Source: Bernardetia sp. (GTDB lineage Bacteria > Bacteroidota > Bacteroidia > Cytophagales > Bernardetiaceae). Taken from it: a DNA stretch of 54,974 bases. The stretch is taken from positions 1-54,974 of the forward strand of contig NZ_JAHDIG010000028.1 in the NCBI RefSeq assembly GCF_020630935.1. Direction: 5' to 3'. Made by a program: the position numbers and the translations under genes. Shown here one piece after another: positions 1 to 8,606 of this stretch; position 1 is the first letter of the stretch; each line of letters begins with the position of its first letter. The notes under the pieces were generated by a model. The model was not told the origin of the DNA. It worked only from the letters and a program-made list of their open reading frames with translations, and made no database searches.

Positions 1-41
1 AGCTGTTTTTTGCAACTAAATTTGATACTGCTAAACTAAAG

Positions 42-70
42 GTTGGTGTTTTAGCGATAGCGACACCAAC
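42..70. repeat. REP-like hairpin upstream of the RAYT gene
   Basis: An imperfect palindrome has arms GTTGGTGT and ACACCAAC around the loop TTTAGCGATAGCG. The same unit appears inverted just after the transposase gene (712-740), and a close relative sits inside the MITE at 10721-10747. This is the arrangement expected of REP hairpins that flank and are mobilised by a RAYT. Related AT-rich boundary motifs follow at 116-139 and recur at 727-749 and near 774-793. Confidence 0.75.
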
Positions 71-167
71 AACAAACAAGTGATATGCTCATTGGTGACA
101 TAACGGCAAGCCGAAACTAAAACACCAACTAGGGTATTTTTATTTTTCGTGATAATGAAGACTAAAA

Positions 168-707
168 ATGACAAAAGAAACTGACCTCTACGAACACAGA
201 TACATTGCTTTCTTCACAGCAACAATACTGAAATGGCAGAAGCTACTCCAACCAGATAAGTATAAAGATTTGATTGTGCAGAGTTTGGAATTTTTGGTGG
301 TTAAGAATCGTATAGAGTTGTATGGGTTTGTTATTATGCCTAATCATATTCATTTGCTTTGGCGTATTGTTCCTCCTTTTACGAAAGAAGAAGTACAAAG
401 AGATTTTCTCAAGTATGTAAGTCAGAATATCAAGAAAGATTTAAAAAATAATCATCCTGCTGTTTTGGAGCGTTTCAAAGTAAATTTGAAAGATAGGAAA
501 TATCAGTTTTGGCAAAGGAATCCACTTACTGTTTATTGCTACAATGACAAAATGATAACTCAAAAGTTAGAGTACATTCACGCTAACCCTATTCAAGAAA
601 AGTGGAATCTTGTCTCAACTCCAGAAGAATATCATTACTCATCAGCTCGTTTTTATATTGAAAACAAAGAGGATTTTAGTTTTTTGACTTCTTGTTATGG
701 AGAGTAG
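168..707 (+). CDS. REP-associated tyrosine transposase (RAYT, Y1_Tnp/IS200-like)
   Basis: A 179-residue single-domain HUH endonuclease of the IS200/IS605-like Y1 transposase superfamily. The metal-binding HUH motif is H60-I-H62 inside VIMPNHIHLLWRI, and the segment KLEYIHANPI (Tyr136 as probable nucleophile) is the usual C-terminal signature of RAYTs. Such enzymes nick single-stranded REP hairpins through a 5'-phosphotyrosine link. Length is normal and the frame is intact, so the gene may be active. It stands alone, bracketed by inverted copies of one hairpin (42-70 and 712-740), which supports the RAYT rather than a classical IS200 assignment. Family assignment is secure; activity is inferred. 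Confidence 0.9.
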   Translation: MTKETDLYEHRYIAFFTATILKWQKLLQPDKYKDLIVQSLEFLVVKNRIELYGFVIMPNHIHLLWRIVPPFTKEEVQRDFLKYVSQNIKKDLKNNHPAVLERFKVNLKDRKYQFWQRNPLTVYCYNDKMITQKLEYIHANPIQEKWNLVSTPEEYHYSSARFYIENKEDFSFLTSCYGE

Positions 708-711
708 GCTT

Positions 712-740
712 GTTGGTGTCGCTATCGCTAAAATACCAAT
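712..740. repeat. REP-like hairpin downstream of the RAYT gene, inverted
   Basis: Arms TTGGTGT and ATACCAA enclose CGCTATCGCTAAA, which is the reverse complement of the upstream 42-70 unit with about one mismatch. It begins only a few bases after the transposase stop codon. The adjoining ATACC-AATAAG-GGTAT forms a second small hairpin and repeats the motif seen at 116-139. Confidence 0.75.
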
Positions 741-804
741 AAGGGTATTTAAAACTATGGTAAAACCCACCCTAAACTAAAACACTAATAAGGAACATGA
801 AGAA

Positions 805-1512
805 CTAATCACAAACATATTCATATACGTTTTTAGTATAAATCTTACCGTCTTTGTCTAAGCAAATTTCTTTATAAAATTTCCCTTTATCATCATAGTA
901 AAAAGTATATCGATACGACCTTGTTCCATCAGATTCATAGGTGTCGTAGTATTTTCGCTTTTCATCTTCGTCATATTGATAAGATAGGGTTCTATAATAT
1001 GTGTTGTCGGGTTTATAAATTTTCATTTTGTCTATTTTACCATCTTCTGTATAAGTGTACATTGTATAGTCATAAAGTTCTCCTTCATAATTATATTCTT
1101 TTTTTATGAGCTGTTTTTCAGCATTATATTCAAACTTACGATAATGTTCTACTGTTCCGTTTGGTAAATACTTGTAATGAGAAATTTCTAATCCATCTTC
1201 ATTATAATTGTGAATAGTATAACTTGTCATTTGATTGACTGCATCATACCAAGTGCGTTTTGTTATTTTTCCTTCTTCATTTACATCGTCTTTATAGTAA
1301 AATCTTAATGAGCCATCTGGATTGTGATAAGTCATTCCTACTTCTTGTTTTTTATCAGTGTATTGTCTTATCACATAAAAATTCATACTTCCATTTCCAT
1401 TATAATATGTAGTTTTGGTAAACCTGCACGGACTTTTCTCGTTTTCGTCTTGAGCAAATAAAGAAAAAGAAAGTAAAAAGCTAACTATCAAAAATATAAA
1501 TTTGGCTCTCAT
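805..1512 (-). CDS. Exported protein with YD-like tandem repeats
   Basis: A 235-residue protein with a cleavable signal peptide (hydrophobic stretch ending FSLFAQ, predicted cut before D22). The rest is a run of about eight degenerate repeats of the type Y-x-x-DG-x4-Y-x3-Y, for example YNEDGLEISHY, YTEDGKIDKM and YYDDKGKFY. This resembles MORN/YwqK-type or YD repeats and suggests an extended beta structure in the periplasm or on the surface. No catalytic motif is visible. It is convergent with the RAYT gene and has no operon partner. Function not recognised. Confidence 0.7.
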   Translation of the reverse strand: MRAKFIFLIVSFLLSFSLFAQDENEKSPCRFTKTTYYNGNGSMNFYVIRQYTDKKQEVGMTYHNPDGSLRFYYKDDVNEEGKITKRTWYDAVNQMTSYTIHNYNEDGLEISHYKYLPNGTVEHYRKFEYNAEKQLIKKEYNYEGELYDYTMYTYTEDGKIDKMKIYKPDNTYYRTLSYQYDEDEKRKYYDTYESDGTRSYRYTFYYDDKGKFYKEICLDKDGKIYTKNVYEYVCD

Positions 1513-1978
1513 TTGGTTTTTGGATTGATGGTGAGTAAAAATGACTTCTACCTTTACATCACAATAAAAAAAAATATTTTAGCTCATCTAACCTTAAAAA
1601 TTCCCCACACTTCCCTAAAAATGAGCAAATTATAGAGGGCTAAATATAGACTTAGACTTGCTGAAGTATTTGGAAACAGCCTTTTACTCTACCATTGTAT
1701 CAATTTAGGAATATCTTTGAGAGAACAAGGTAAATACAAATAAGGGAATCAAACACATTAGAATAGCTACTCTAAAAAATGACCTAGAAGTAATACAATA
1801 TCTAAAGAAGCTCTGATTCAAGTTTTCTTTCTACTCCTCAACTGTAAAAAAATAAAAAAGAAACGCACTACTAAGGTTAGGTGGCAAAGAAGTTGTAGGT
1901 TCACTTCTCACTCAAAACTACTACGAAGAGAGTTTTTTAATTATCAATACTTTTTAATTTTAAATTTCAGTCAAATCT
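1513..1978. other. 466-bp gene-free stretch with a possible TPR-gene remnant
   Basis: No intact gene is seen. On the plus strand 1657-1743 encodes 28 residues including LYHCINLGISLREQGKYK, which resembles a tetratricopeptide (NLG...EQGKY) followed by a stop. Surrounding frames are closed, so this may be the eroded end of a TPR gene. The remainder is AT-rich and should hold the divergent promoters of the two flanking exported-protein genes. Confidence 0.3.
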
Positions 1979-2695
1979 ATGACACGTTTTAATTCTCTAT
2001 CAAGAACTTCTTTCTACTTTTGTCTTCTCATTAGTTTACTTTTTTTTACTTTTGGTGCAAAAGCTCAAAACACAACCAGTAAAAAACTTTCTAAAGAAGA
2101 GATAAACTCAATCTTTACAACAGAACGAAAAGCCGATTTAGCTATCCATTATCCCATTTTTCAAGTTCATACTTATTCAGATAAAAAAGGGAAATATTAT
2201 ATCGTTTTATCAGAATATTTACCTGCTGATGCCAAAGCAAAAGATGCTATTAGCAAAGTTCAGGAAGTGTATATTAAATATCAAGACGGAAAATATACTA
2301 GAATATCCGAAACTAATAATCATATTAGGGAAGAACAATACGAAACGGGTGTCTGGTTTTGGACAAAGTTTCTAAGTTTAGAAGACTTGAATAGTGATGG
2401 GGAAGTTGACCCAATTATAGTATTTGGAAGTGTTGGAATGAATAAATATGATGATGGTAGAATAAACTTTATTATTCATCATAAGGAAAAGAAAGTCATG
2501 ATTTATCATCAAAATGGAGTACTAGACTCTGATAGATATACAAATGTAGATGCTAGTTTTTACGAATTACCTATTTCAATTCAAAACAAAGTAAAAGAAA
2601 TGATGGTAAACTTTGAAAACATTGAATATGCTATCTTTCCAGCAGGTTGGAAAGAAGCTATGGCAAAAAAGAGAGGTTATTTTGATGAGAATTAA
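1979..2695 (+). CDS. Exported protein resembling the M949_RS01915 family
   Basis: A 238-residue protein with a signal peptide (hydrophobic LLISLLFFTFGAKAQ, cut before N31). The central segment DLNSDGEVDPIIVFG resembles a DxNxDG calcium-binding/FG-GAP-like loop, followed by a GRI-x-FIIHH strand region, a conserved-looking YHQNGVLDSDR block and an IFPAGWKEAM end. This pattern recalls a Bacteroidota family named in databases after M949_RS01915 and labelled surface polysaccharide biosynthesis; I recall this from memory and the label itself has weak functional support. It is followed by a clear terminator at 2724-2753 and appears monocistronic. Confidence 0.6.
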   Translation: MTRFNSLSRTSFYFCLLISLLFFTFGAKAQNTTSKKLSKEEINSIFTTERKADLAIHYPIFQVHTYSDKKGKYYIVLSEYLPADAKAKDAISKVQEVYIKYQDGKYTRISETNNHIREEQYETGVWFWTKFLSLEDLNSDGEVDPIIVFGSVGMNKYDDGRINFIIHHKEKKVMIYHQNGVLDSDRYTNVDASFYELPISIQNKVKEMMVNFENIEYAIFPAGWKEAMAKKRGYFDEN

Positions 2696-2723
2696 CCTAA
2701 GGTTTAAAGTATAATTTTTTAAG

Positions 2724-2753
2724 AAGACAGCTAGAAAATAGCTGTCTTTTTTT
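2724..2753 (+). terminator. Rho-independent terminator
   Basis: Stem AAGACAGCTA / TAGCTGTCTT around GAAAA, followed by a run of T, starting about 30 bases after the stop codon of the preceding plus-strand gene. Confidence 0.85.
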
Positions 2754-2806
2754 GTGTTTTTGCAATCTCCTTTATTACTTACTCCATAGAGTGCCCTAAT
2801 ATACTA

Positions 2807-2834
2807 AGGTCAGACCAATAGGTCAGTACCAATA
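2807..2834 (+). repeat. Bipartite palindromic repeat, half copy
   Basis: Contains GGTCAGACC-AAT-AGGTCAGTACC, matching the second half of the fuller copy at 27271-27331 (AGGTCAGCCC-AATA-GGGCAGTACCGA). The first half, GGTCTGCTCT...GAGACTGACC, is missing here. Confidence 0.55.
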
Positions 2835-3044
2835 AGTGTATAAAAATACATTAGCTTCGCTCGCTTTCAGGTCTTAAACAACTTTTCCAATAAAGATATT
2901 TAAAGCACCAAAAGAGTAAAAAAGATAGACCTTCCTACAAGACTAGTAAATGTAAAAGTTGATAATTTGGAAAAAGCTATAAGTAACTATAGTTTTTTTT
3001 GTATCTTAAATGAAATATCCATATTTATCTAAACCTAAAAAGCT

Positions 3045-3515
3045 ATGAGTATTTGGAAGAAAATTCAATCCTTTACAGACAAAATTACAGGAAAAAGTGC
3101 TTTAGTACAGCTTCAAATAGACGGAAGCTCTATGAAAGCACTTTTTGTTGTGAGAGTAACTGTTTCAGTAAGTGATTCCCCAATTACTATTAGAAAAGTA
3201 GCTGTTCGTTTAAAATCAGAAGAAACTATTATAGCTAGAAATGTAAATTTACATAACCCTATGGTTTCACATGGTAAACGAAGGGATGTAAAGCAACAAG
3301 AAATACTTTTTCAGTCAGAGAGTAATCTATCTATCGAAAGTCTTTCTTTAGAAGCAAATCAAAACTATGAATTTGAAGGCGAGTTTGTATTGTCTAAAGA
3401 AGCTATGCCTACCTATAAGGGCAGAAATGCAACACACCAATGGTATGTACAAGCCTATATAGATACGCTAGGTAGTAATCCTTCTTCAGAATGGGTACGA
3501 TTTACGGTAGTATGA
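3045..3515 (+). CDS. Small arrestin/Spo0M-like beta-sandwich protein
   Basis: A 156-residue protein without signal peptide or membrane segment. It is predicted to be all beta, with alternating hydrophobic strands such as VVRVTVSVSDSPITIRKVAVRL and a C-terminal block TYKGRNATHQWYVQAYIDT followed by SSEWVRFTVV. That block resembles the strand order seen in arrestin/Vps26/Spo0M-like folds, where YKG...W-Y-V-x-A-x-ID is typical. This is a fold guess from pattern only; no active site is visible. It is convergent with the next gene, 17 bases apart. Confidence 0.5.
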   Translation: MSIWKKIQSFTDKITGKSALVQLQIDGSSMKALFVVRVTVSVSDSPITIRKVAVRLKSEETIIARNVNLHNPMVSHGKRRDVKQQEILFQSESNLSIESLSLEANQNYEFEGEFVLSKEAMPTYKGRNATHQWYVQAYIDTLGSNPSSEWVRFTVV

Positions 3516-3532
3516 TATACTATCATATAGAC

Positions 3533-4417
3533 TCAAAATATATATCCCAAAGTCAGATTGACTTCTTTAAAGTCTTGTGCTATTTGGCGATAGGAAATTC
3601 CTGTGTTCAATTCTAGTTTTTCGTAATAAAACTTTCTATTTAGATTTGCCTCCCACGCCCAGTATTCTTGCCAATAGAAGGATTTGGCTGAAATACAAAA
3701 TCGTATAAGATGTATGTATTTTGAAACTTCCAAATGAACGCCAAAATTTGTAGATTTATCATTTTCCACTCCTTTCCATAAAAATTTTTGATAACCAATT
3801 CCATATAAAAGTTCAGTTTTGATAGGTTTTAAATTACTCTTACTTATCAAAGAGTGGGTGGTAACTATGTTTTTTACGTCTAAATCTTCAAAAGTGGTTT
3901 GTTGAAACTTGTAATAAAATACCTTCTTTAGGATATCTGTTCCTACCTTACAGTAAAAATCTTGATTTTCCTTGAAGTTTGTGCCATATCCAAAGTCAAA
4001 GTCAATATTAAAGTTGAGAGAATAAAAACGCCTCGTTTTGCTTATAGAGATACCATAGGGATTGTAGAGAACGCCACTCCAATAATTTATTATTAGAGGG
4101 TAGGAAATTGTAGGATGATCAAGCACAGGTTGCTCAAGTAAAACTATGTTTTTATTTTTGCCTATTTTTGAAGCAGTCATTTCTTTCGTTTCATAACCAA
4201 CACAACGAAATATTAAAATATCGTCTTTATTTTCCACAGTAATTAAAAATCTTCCTTCAATGTCAGTTATTGTACTTCTATCTGTTTCTTTTACTTGTAC
4301 AATAGCACCAGGTAAAGCTCCATAATCACTTATGACTTTCCCTTTTACTAAAATCTGCCCCAAAGTAGCATAAGAAAATGATAAAATAAAGAGTAGAGAA
4401 AGTATAACTTTTTTCAT
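3533..4417 (-). CDS. Exported protein with carboxypeptidase regulatory-like domain
   Basis: A 294-residue envelope protein. Residues 1-20 are a signal peptide (LLFILSFSYATLGQ). Residues about 22-95 form a CarboxypepD_reg-like domain: VKGKVISDYGALPGAIVQV, then TDIEGRFLITV and a FRCVGYETKEM block, as at the N-terminus of SusC/TonB receptors. The C-terminal 190 residues are rich in alternating aromatic/polar strands and end NLTLGYIF, consistent with an outer-membrane barrel or barrel-like domain. It is too short to be a TonB receptor and has no plug. Function unknown. Confidence 0.7.
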   Translation of the reverse strand: MKKVILSLLFILSFSYATLGQILVKGKVISDYGALPGAIVQVKETDRSTITDIEGRFLITVENKDDILIFRCVGYETKEMTASKIGKNKNIVLLEQPVLDHPTISYPLIINYWSGVLYNPYGISISKTRRFYSLNFNIDFDFGYGTNFKENQDFYCKVGTDILKKVFYYKFQQTTFEDLDVKNIVTTHSLISKSNLKPIKTELLYGIGYQKFLWKGVENDKSTNFGVHLEVSKYIHLIRFCISAKSFYWQEYWAWEANLNRKFYYEKLELNTGISYRQIAQDFKEVNLTLGYIF

Positions 4418-4528
4418 AGGTTTTTAAATTTTGTTAATGAGTTTTCATCCTTACGATAGTTTCTACTCAAAATGCTGCAAAAATTGAATGGAATTAGAAC
4501 TTTTCTATTTCTATTGATTGTTTTTTGG

Positions 4529-4536
4529 TAAATTTG
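4529..4536 (+). promoter_or_regulatory. Probable -7 box (TAAATTTG) for cysS
   Basis: Matches the Bacteroidota TAnnTTTG consensus about 40 bases before the cysS start. No good TTG -33 element lies at the usual distance, so this is moderate evidence only. Confidence 0.4.
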
Positions 4537-4577
4537 TCTAATTATCCATTTTTCATTATCCATTATCCATTCACTGA

Positions 4578-6089
4578 ATGAATCCTGAAAAAGACCTCTT
4601 AATCTATAATACACTTACTCGCAAACGAGAAAAATTTGAACCCATTGATGCGCCCTTCGTGGGAATGTACGTCTGTGGTCCTACGGTATATAATGACGTA
4701 CACCTAGGAAACTGCCGTACTTTTACGTTTTTCGATGTGGTGTATAGATATTTGACGTACTTGGGATACAAAGTTCGCTATGTCCGAAATATTACGGATG
4801 TCGGACACTTAACAGGGGATAGCGACGAAGGAGATGACAAAATTTCTAAGCAAGCTCGTTTGGAAAAAGTCGAGCCGATGGAAGTTGTGCAGCGTTATAC
4901 TAACGGTTTTCACGATGTGATGCTAGAACTAGGAAACATCCCACCAAGTATTGAACCAACAGCCACAGGACATTTGATTGAACAAATCGAAATGGTCAAG
5001 AAAATTATTGAAAATGGTTTTGCGTACGAGTCGAATGGTTCAGTGTATTTTGATGTGGTAAAGTATAACGAATCACACAATTACGGTAAGCTCTCTGGTA
5101 GAAATGTAGAAGAACAGTTAGAAGGACAAGGCACACGCAAATTAGACGGACAAGATGAAAAACGTAATCCTGTTGACTTTGCAATATGGAAAAATGCAGA
5201 CCCTTCACACCTTATGCAATGGCACACCGAATGGGGTAAAGGCTTTCCAGGGTGGCATTTGGAGTGTTCTGTAATGAGTACAAAATATTTGGGCGACCAG
5301 TTTGATATTCACGGTGGAGGAATGGATTTGCAGTTTCCTCATCACGAATGTGAGATTGCACAAGCCGTAGCTACGACTGGAAAAGAACCTGTGAAGTATT
5401 GGTTACATTCCAATATGCTGACAATGAATGGCACGAAGATGTCCAAATCTTTGGGAAATGTAATTATGCCAGATGAGCTTTTTAGTGGAAATTCTGAATT
5501 GCTTTCAGAAGCCTATTCTCCTATGGTCTTTCGTTTCTTCATGTTCCAAACGCACTACCGTAGCACAATGGACATTACAGACGAAGCCTTAAAAGCAGCT
5601 AAAAAAGGCTATTTCAAACTTATGAACGGCATCAAGAATGCAAAAAGTTTAGAGTATCCAAGTGAAATTGAGCCAAATATTAATGAAAAACAGGAAAGTG
5701 ATATTCAAAAATCGGTTACTTCTGTTTTTAGAGGCATCAATGACGATTTTAATACAGCCAAATCTATTGCAGCCTTATTTAATCTTGTCAAGAAAATAAA
5801 TATGCTTCATACTGGGCAGTTAGATTTTTCTCAAATTTCTAAGGAATCATTTGATAAGCTAAAAAATACGCTGATTGATTTTACTGAACAAGTTTTGGGA
5901 ATCAAGGAAGAATTGCCACAAGGCGAGAAAATGCTTAAAGAAATGATAACTACTTTAGTAGAAATGTATAAAGAAGCTAAAGAAGCTAAAAACTACGAAA
6001 AAGTAGATTATTTGAGAAGCAAAGCTAAAGAAATCGGAATTGTCTTCAAAGATATGAAAGATAAGATTGATTGGGCGTATGAGGAGTAA
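4578..6089 (+). CDS. cysS: Cysteinyl-tRNA synthetase
   Basis: A 503-residue class I aminoacyl-tRNA synthetase that charges tRNA-Cys. The HIGH-equivalent motif is HLGN at residues 42-45 within VYNDVHLGNCRTF. The KMSKS motif is intact at 287-291 followed by LGN. The zinc ligands typical of CysRS are visible: C33 in YVCGPTV, the Cys of WHLECSVMS, and His/Glu in FPHHECEIAQA. The C-terminal helical DALR-type region ends DYLRSKAKEIGIVFKD. Length is normal. The start ATG follows a probable -7 box by about 40 bases. No operon partner; a 187-bp structured repeat follows the gene. Confidence 0.98.
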   Translation: MNPEKDLLIYNTLTRKREKFEPIDAPFVGMYVCGPTVYNDVHLGNCRTFTFFDVVYRYLTYLGYKVRYVRNITDVGHLTGDSDEGDDKISKQARLEKVEPMEVVQRYTNGFHDVMLELGNIPPSIEPTATGHLIEQIEMVKKIIENGFAYESNGSVYFDVVKYNESHNYGKLSGRNVEEQLEGQGTRKLDGQDEKRNPVDFAIWKNADPSHLMQWHTEWGKGFPGWHLECSVMSTKYLGDQFDIHGGGMDLQFPHHECEIAQAVATTGKEPVKYWLHSNMLTMNGTKMSKSLGNVIMPDELFSGNSELLSEAYSPMVFRFFMFQTHYRSTMDITDEALKAAKKGYFKLMNGIKNAKSLEYPSEIEPNINEKQESDIQKSVTSVFRGINDDFNTAKSIAALFNLVKKINMLHTGQLDFSQISKESFDKLKNTLIDFTEQVLGIKEELPQGEKMLKEMITTLVEMYKEAKEAKNYEKVDYLRSKAKEIGIVFKDMKDKIDWAYEE

Positions 6090-6093
6090 CATC

Positions 6094-6286
6094 TAATTAA
6101 CGTGAATTTGGAATTATATTTATTGATTATCAATGAGTTATGATATTCTTTTAATCTTCGGTACTGCCCTTTGGGCTGACCTTGATTAAAAGTAGGTCAG
6201 TCTCGTTAGAGCAGACCTAAAATAGTTTTTGTAGTGTATAGAGAAGCATTTAAGATTGGTTTTTAATCCCGAGTTCACGTTAATTA
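6094..6286. repeat. Structured inverted-repeat element (extended bipartite palindrome)
   Basis: Perfect 13-bp outer arms TAATTAACGTGAA (6094-6106) and TTCACGTTAATTA (6274-6286) enclose the 60-bp bipartite palindrome at 6158-6217. The right-hand part TTAATCCC-GAGTTCACGTTA (6263-6282) recurs at 39102-39121 with 18 of 20 bases identical and with the same spacing (about 45 bases) from the core, so at least two copies in this window are extended elements. This looks like a non-autonomous mobile or structured repeat. It fills most of the 312-bp gap between cysS and the OmpA-family gene. Confidence 0.7.
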
Positions 6287-6298
6287 CGAATTACGAAT

Positions 6299-6343
6299 GA
6301 AAAACGGCTTTGAAATATTGATATTTTCAAAGTCGTTTTTTTA
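6299..6343. terminator. Bidirectional Rho-independent terminator
   Basis: AAAACGGCTTTGAAA pairs with TTTTCAAAGTCGTTTT around TATTGATA, flanked by A and T runs. It lies between convergent cysS and the OmpA-family gene and can serve either strand. Confidence 0.8.
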
Positions 6344-6355
6344 TTAATGATGAAA

Positions 6356-6386
6356 TTTGTAGGTCAAACGGCTTGCCTTTGACAAA
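6356..6386. repeat. Short palindromic repeat (GTCAAA hairpin), copy 1
   Basis: Contains GTCAAA-CGGCTTGCC-TTTGAC with an inner GGC/GCC pair. The motif TTTGTAGGTCAAACGGCT is repeated at 54789-54806, also between convergent genes. Confidence 0.6.
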
Positions 6387-6401
6387 TAACATACGAATAT
6401 A

Positions 6402-8573
6402 TTATTTCCCCACCAATTCAATTTCTACTCTACGCCCATAAAAATCTTCCCTGTAAGGGTTGTTGGTATCTATCCCAAAAGAACCTTCTACAATTCGGTC
6501 TTCTGAAATTCCAGCATCTAAAAATAACTGTTTTACGGCATCAGTGCGCTGTTTAGAGAGTTTTTGGTTGAAGGCTGCACTTCCCTTTGAATCTGTAAAT
6601 CCATAAATACGAACGCTCAAATTCTTGTCGTTTTTCAAGACTTCTATCAGAGGCGATATTTTTTCTTTGTCTTTTGGAATCACAGTAGAAGAGCCTGTCT
6701 TGAAGAAAATTTCTATTTTCTTTACACCTACCACTTCACTTTTCTGATTTGTAATTGGTGTTTTTTCATCTTTGTTTACAACAACAACAGTATCTTTCTT
6801 GGAAACTGGATTTGAGTTTTCAGACCAATTACTATTCGTTTCTACTAACTTTTCATTTTGTCTTTGATTTGCCAAAAGCTCAAGTTGTGTTTGAAGTGTT
6901 GAAAGTTGGTTTTCAATTTTAGACAAATCTTGGTTTTTTTCTGTATTCTGATTTTGAATTTCTTGTGTTTCCAACTGCTTTTCTAAGGCTGCCATTCGCT
7001 GCTGCATATACAAAAACTGCAATTCCATTAGTTTATACATCGCAGAATCTTGTTTTTGTGTAGTTGTAGTCGCTTGATTTGGATTGTCTAGCGTAATAGA
7101 CAGATTGTTTTGCCTTTCAGCTCTAAGTTCTTCTAATTGTTTTTGAAGAGTATCCATTTCTAATCTTGCTTGCTTCTGTGCTTCTTCATCTGCTTTTCGT
7201 TCTGCTCTCGTTTTTTTAGTTTTCTTGTCTTCTTCGATTTGTTTCAAGCGATTTTGTAGTTCTTCTAATTCTGCTTTGGTTTCTTCAAGCTCTGTTGTTT
7301 GCTCAGTTTTAGAAGCTGAATTAGTAGTCGTTTGTCCAGTTTGGGGAATAACCTCTACTCTTGTAATGCTACTATCCGAACCAGATTTACTTGTCGTAAC
7401 ATTGACATTTATATCAATCTTGACAGTTTGGGGATTTGGATTTTGTTGATACGGATATTGCTGATTTGGATTGTAATTGTACGGATTCTGACCTTGATTT
7501 TGTTGCTGAGCATTTTGATTATTCTGTGAATTTTGATTTTGAGAGGTATTTGTTTCGACTTTAATTTCAGAATTTTTTGTATAATCTGGAATACCATCAA
7601 CAGTAACTGTTTTTAAAGAATCTGGATTGAGTTCGAAAACACTTTTAGGTTTGTTAGCTGCGTACAAAGCTGGTGCACGAAAAGCCTGTTTTTTCGGCGA
7701 AAACGACCAACTGATTCCAAAAGAAGTGAAAATAAAAGCATCATTTTTCAAGAAACCTTGCCCAGTATTTCCACGACTGCCTTGTCCACCATTGTAATTT
7801 GCTGGATTGGCAATGTAAGCCGTTTCTGCACTTTCGTAAGACGAGCGAAAATCTCCACTTACATCATCTAAAAAATCACTTGTCAAGGAGTAATTTACAA
7901 CTGATTGCAAATGCAAACTTAAACGGTTGAGCAAACGAAACTTCAAACCAATTCCCAAAGGAACATTTAACGAATAAGGCGAATAACCAGTTGAACTTTC
8001 TGTATTAAAATCTTGAAGGCGAGTTTCGAAACTTCCATCTTGCGTTATTATTTGTCCGTTTCCACTATTTTCGGCAGCATCACGAATTGTATTATCTGAC
8101 CAATAATAATAAGGTTGATTGTCGTTGTAATACAAATCGCCATACGTTTCAAAATAATTTCCTCCAATTCCAGCCATCAGATAAGGAGAAACTAAAGCGT
8201 TTTCTCCCAAGAGCCAGCCGTTGTCTGTATAAAAAGTGAAAATATAGGCTGCCGAATAAATTTTAGTCTGTACATTTAAAGAACGTTCCAAAATTCCAGT
8301 TGCTCTGTCGTTGGCTGTAAATTCTCCGTAGGTGAGTTGAAGACGATTAGAAAGTGTTTTGTTGGGTGTGTTTTCTATGCTTAACCCAAAGGAAAATTGA
8401 TTGAAGTCAGTAGCAAACATATCGTTGGATTGCCAAAACTTTTCATTCAAATCGCCACGATAGGTCATATTTCCAGTTTGCAGACCTATGCGCCAGTTGA
8501 AGTTATTTTGCTGACCAAATCCAAAAGGAATTGTTAAGAAAAATGTTAGAATTAGGAAGTATATTTTTTTCAT
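6402..8573 (-). CDS. OmpA-family outer-membrane protein with long coiled-coil linker
   Basis: A 723-residue envelope protein. A signal peptide (residues 1-20, ending PFGFGQ) precedes an outer-membrane-barrel-like region to about residue 300. Then comes a low-complexity Gln/Asn/Pro linker (about 340-385, NQN, QQNPNP), coiled coils with many E/Q/K/L (about 415-585), and a C-terminal OmpA peptidoglycan-binding domain (about 615-720: IEIFFKTGSSTVIPKD, YGFTDSKGSAAFN, LSKQRTDAVKQLF, GRRVEIELV). The expected role is tethering the outer membrane to the cell wall. The large QN-rich linker and coiled coil between barrel and OmpA domain are longer than usual. Confidence 0.88.
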   Translation of the reverse strand: MKKIYFLILTFFLTIPFGFGQQNNFNWRIGLQTGNMTYRGDLNEKFWQSNDMFATDFNQFSFGLSIENTPNKTLSNRLQLTYGEFTANDRATGILERSLNVQTKIYSAAYIFTFYTDNGWLLGENALVSPYLMAGIGGNYFETYGDLYYNDNQPYYYWSDNTIRDAAENSGNGQIITQDGSFETRLQDFNTESSTGYSPYSLNVPLGIGLKFRLLNRLSLHLQSVVNYSLTSDFLDDVSGDFRSSYESAETAYIANPANYNGGQGSRGNTGQGFLKNDAFIFTSFGISWSFSPKKQAFRAPALYAANKPKSVFELNPDSLKTVTVDGIPDYTKNSEIKVETNTSQNQNSQNNQNAQQQNQGQNPYNYNPNQQYPYQQNPNPQTVKIDINVNVTTSKSGSDSSITRVEVIPQTGQTTTNSASKTEQTTELEETKAELEELQNRLKQIEEDKKTKKTRAERKADEEAQKQARLEMDTLQKQLEELRAERQNNLSITLDNPNQATTTTQKQDSAMYKLMELQFLYMQQRMAALEKQLETQEIQNQNTEKNQDLSKIENQLSTLQTQLELLANQRQNEKLVETNSNWSENSNPVSKKDTVVVVNKDEKTPITNQKSEVVGVKKIEIFFKTGSSTVIPKDKEKISPLIEVLKNDKNLSVRIYGFTDSKGSAAFNQKLSKQRTDAVKQLFLDAGISEDRIVEGSFGIDTNNPYREDFYGRRVEIELVGK

Positions 8574-8606
8574 TGCAGTACGATAAAAAAGTTACAATAT
8601 TTTAAA

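Larger units (their letters stand above)
2696..3044. other. 349-bp intergenic stretch with terminator and partial repeat
   Basis: Besides the terminator at 2724-2753 it contains a half copy (2807-2834) of the bipartite palindromic repeat found at 6158-6217, 27271-27331 and 39012-39057. No coding frame is convincing in the rest, which leads into the next plus-strand gene. Confidence 0.6.

Noticed and set aside
4414-4614. A 66-residue minus-strand frame before cysS
   Set aside because: It overlaps the cysS start and the upstream gene, has no signal, motif or sensible start and is a shadow frame in AT-rich DNA.
7225-7600. Several plus-strand frames opposite the OmpA-family gene
   Set aside because: They are low-complexity mirror frames of the Gln/Asn-rich linker on the other strand.
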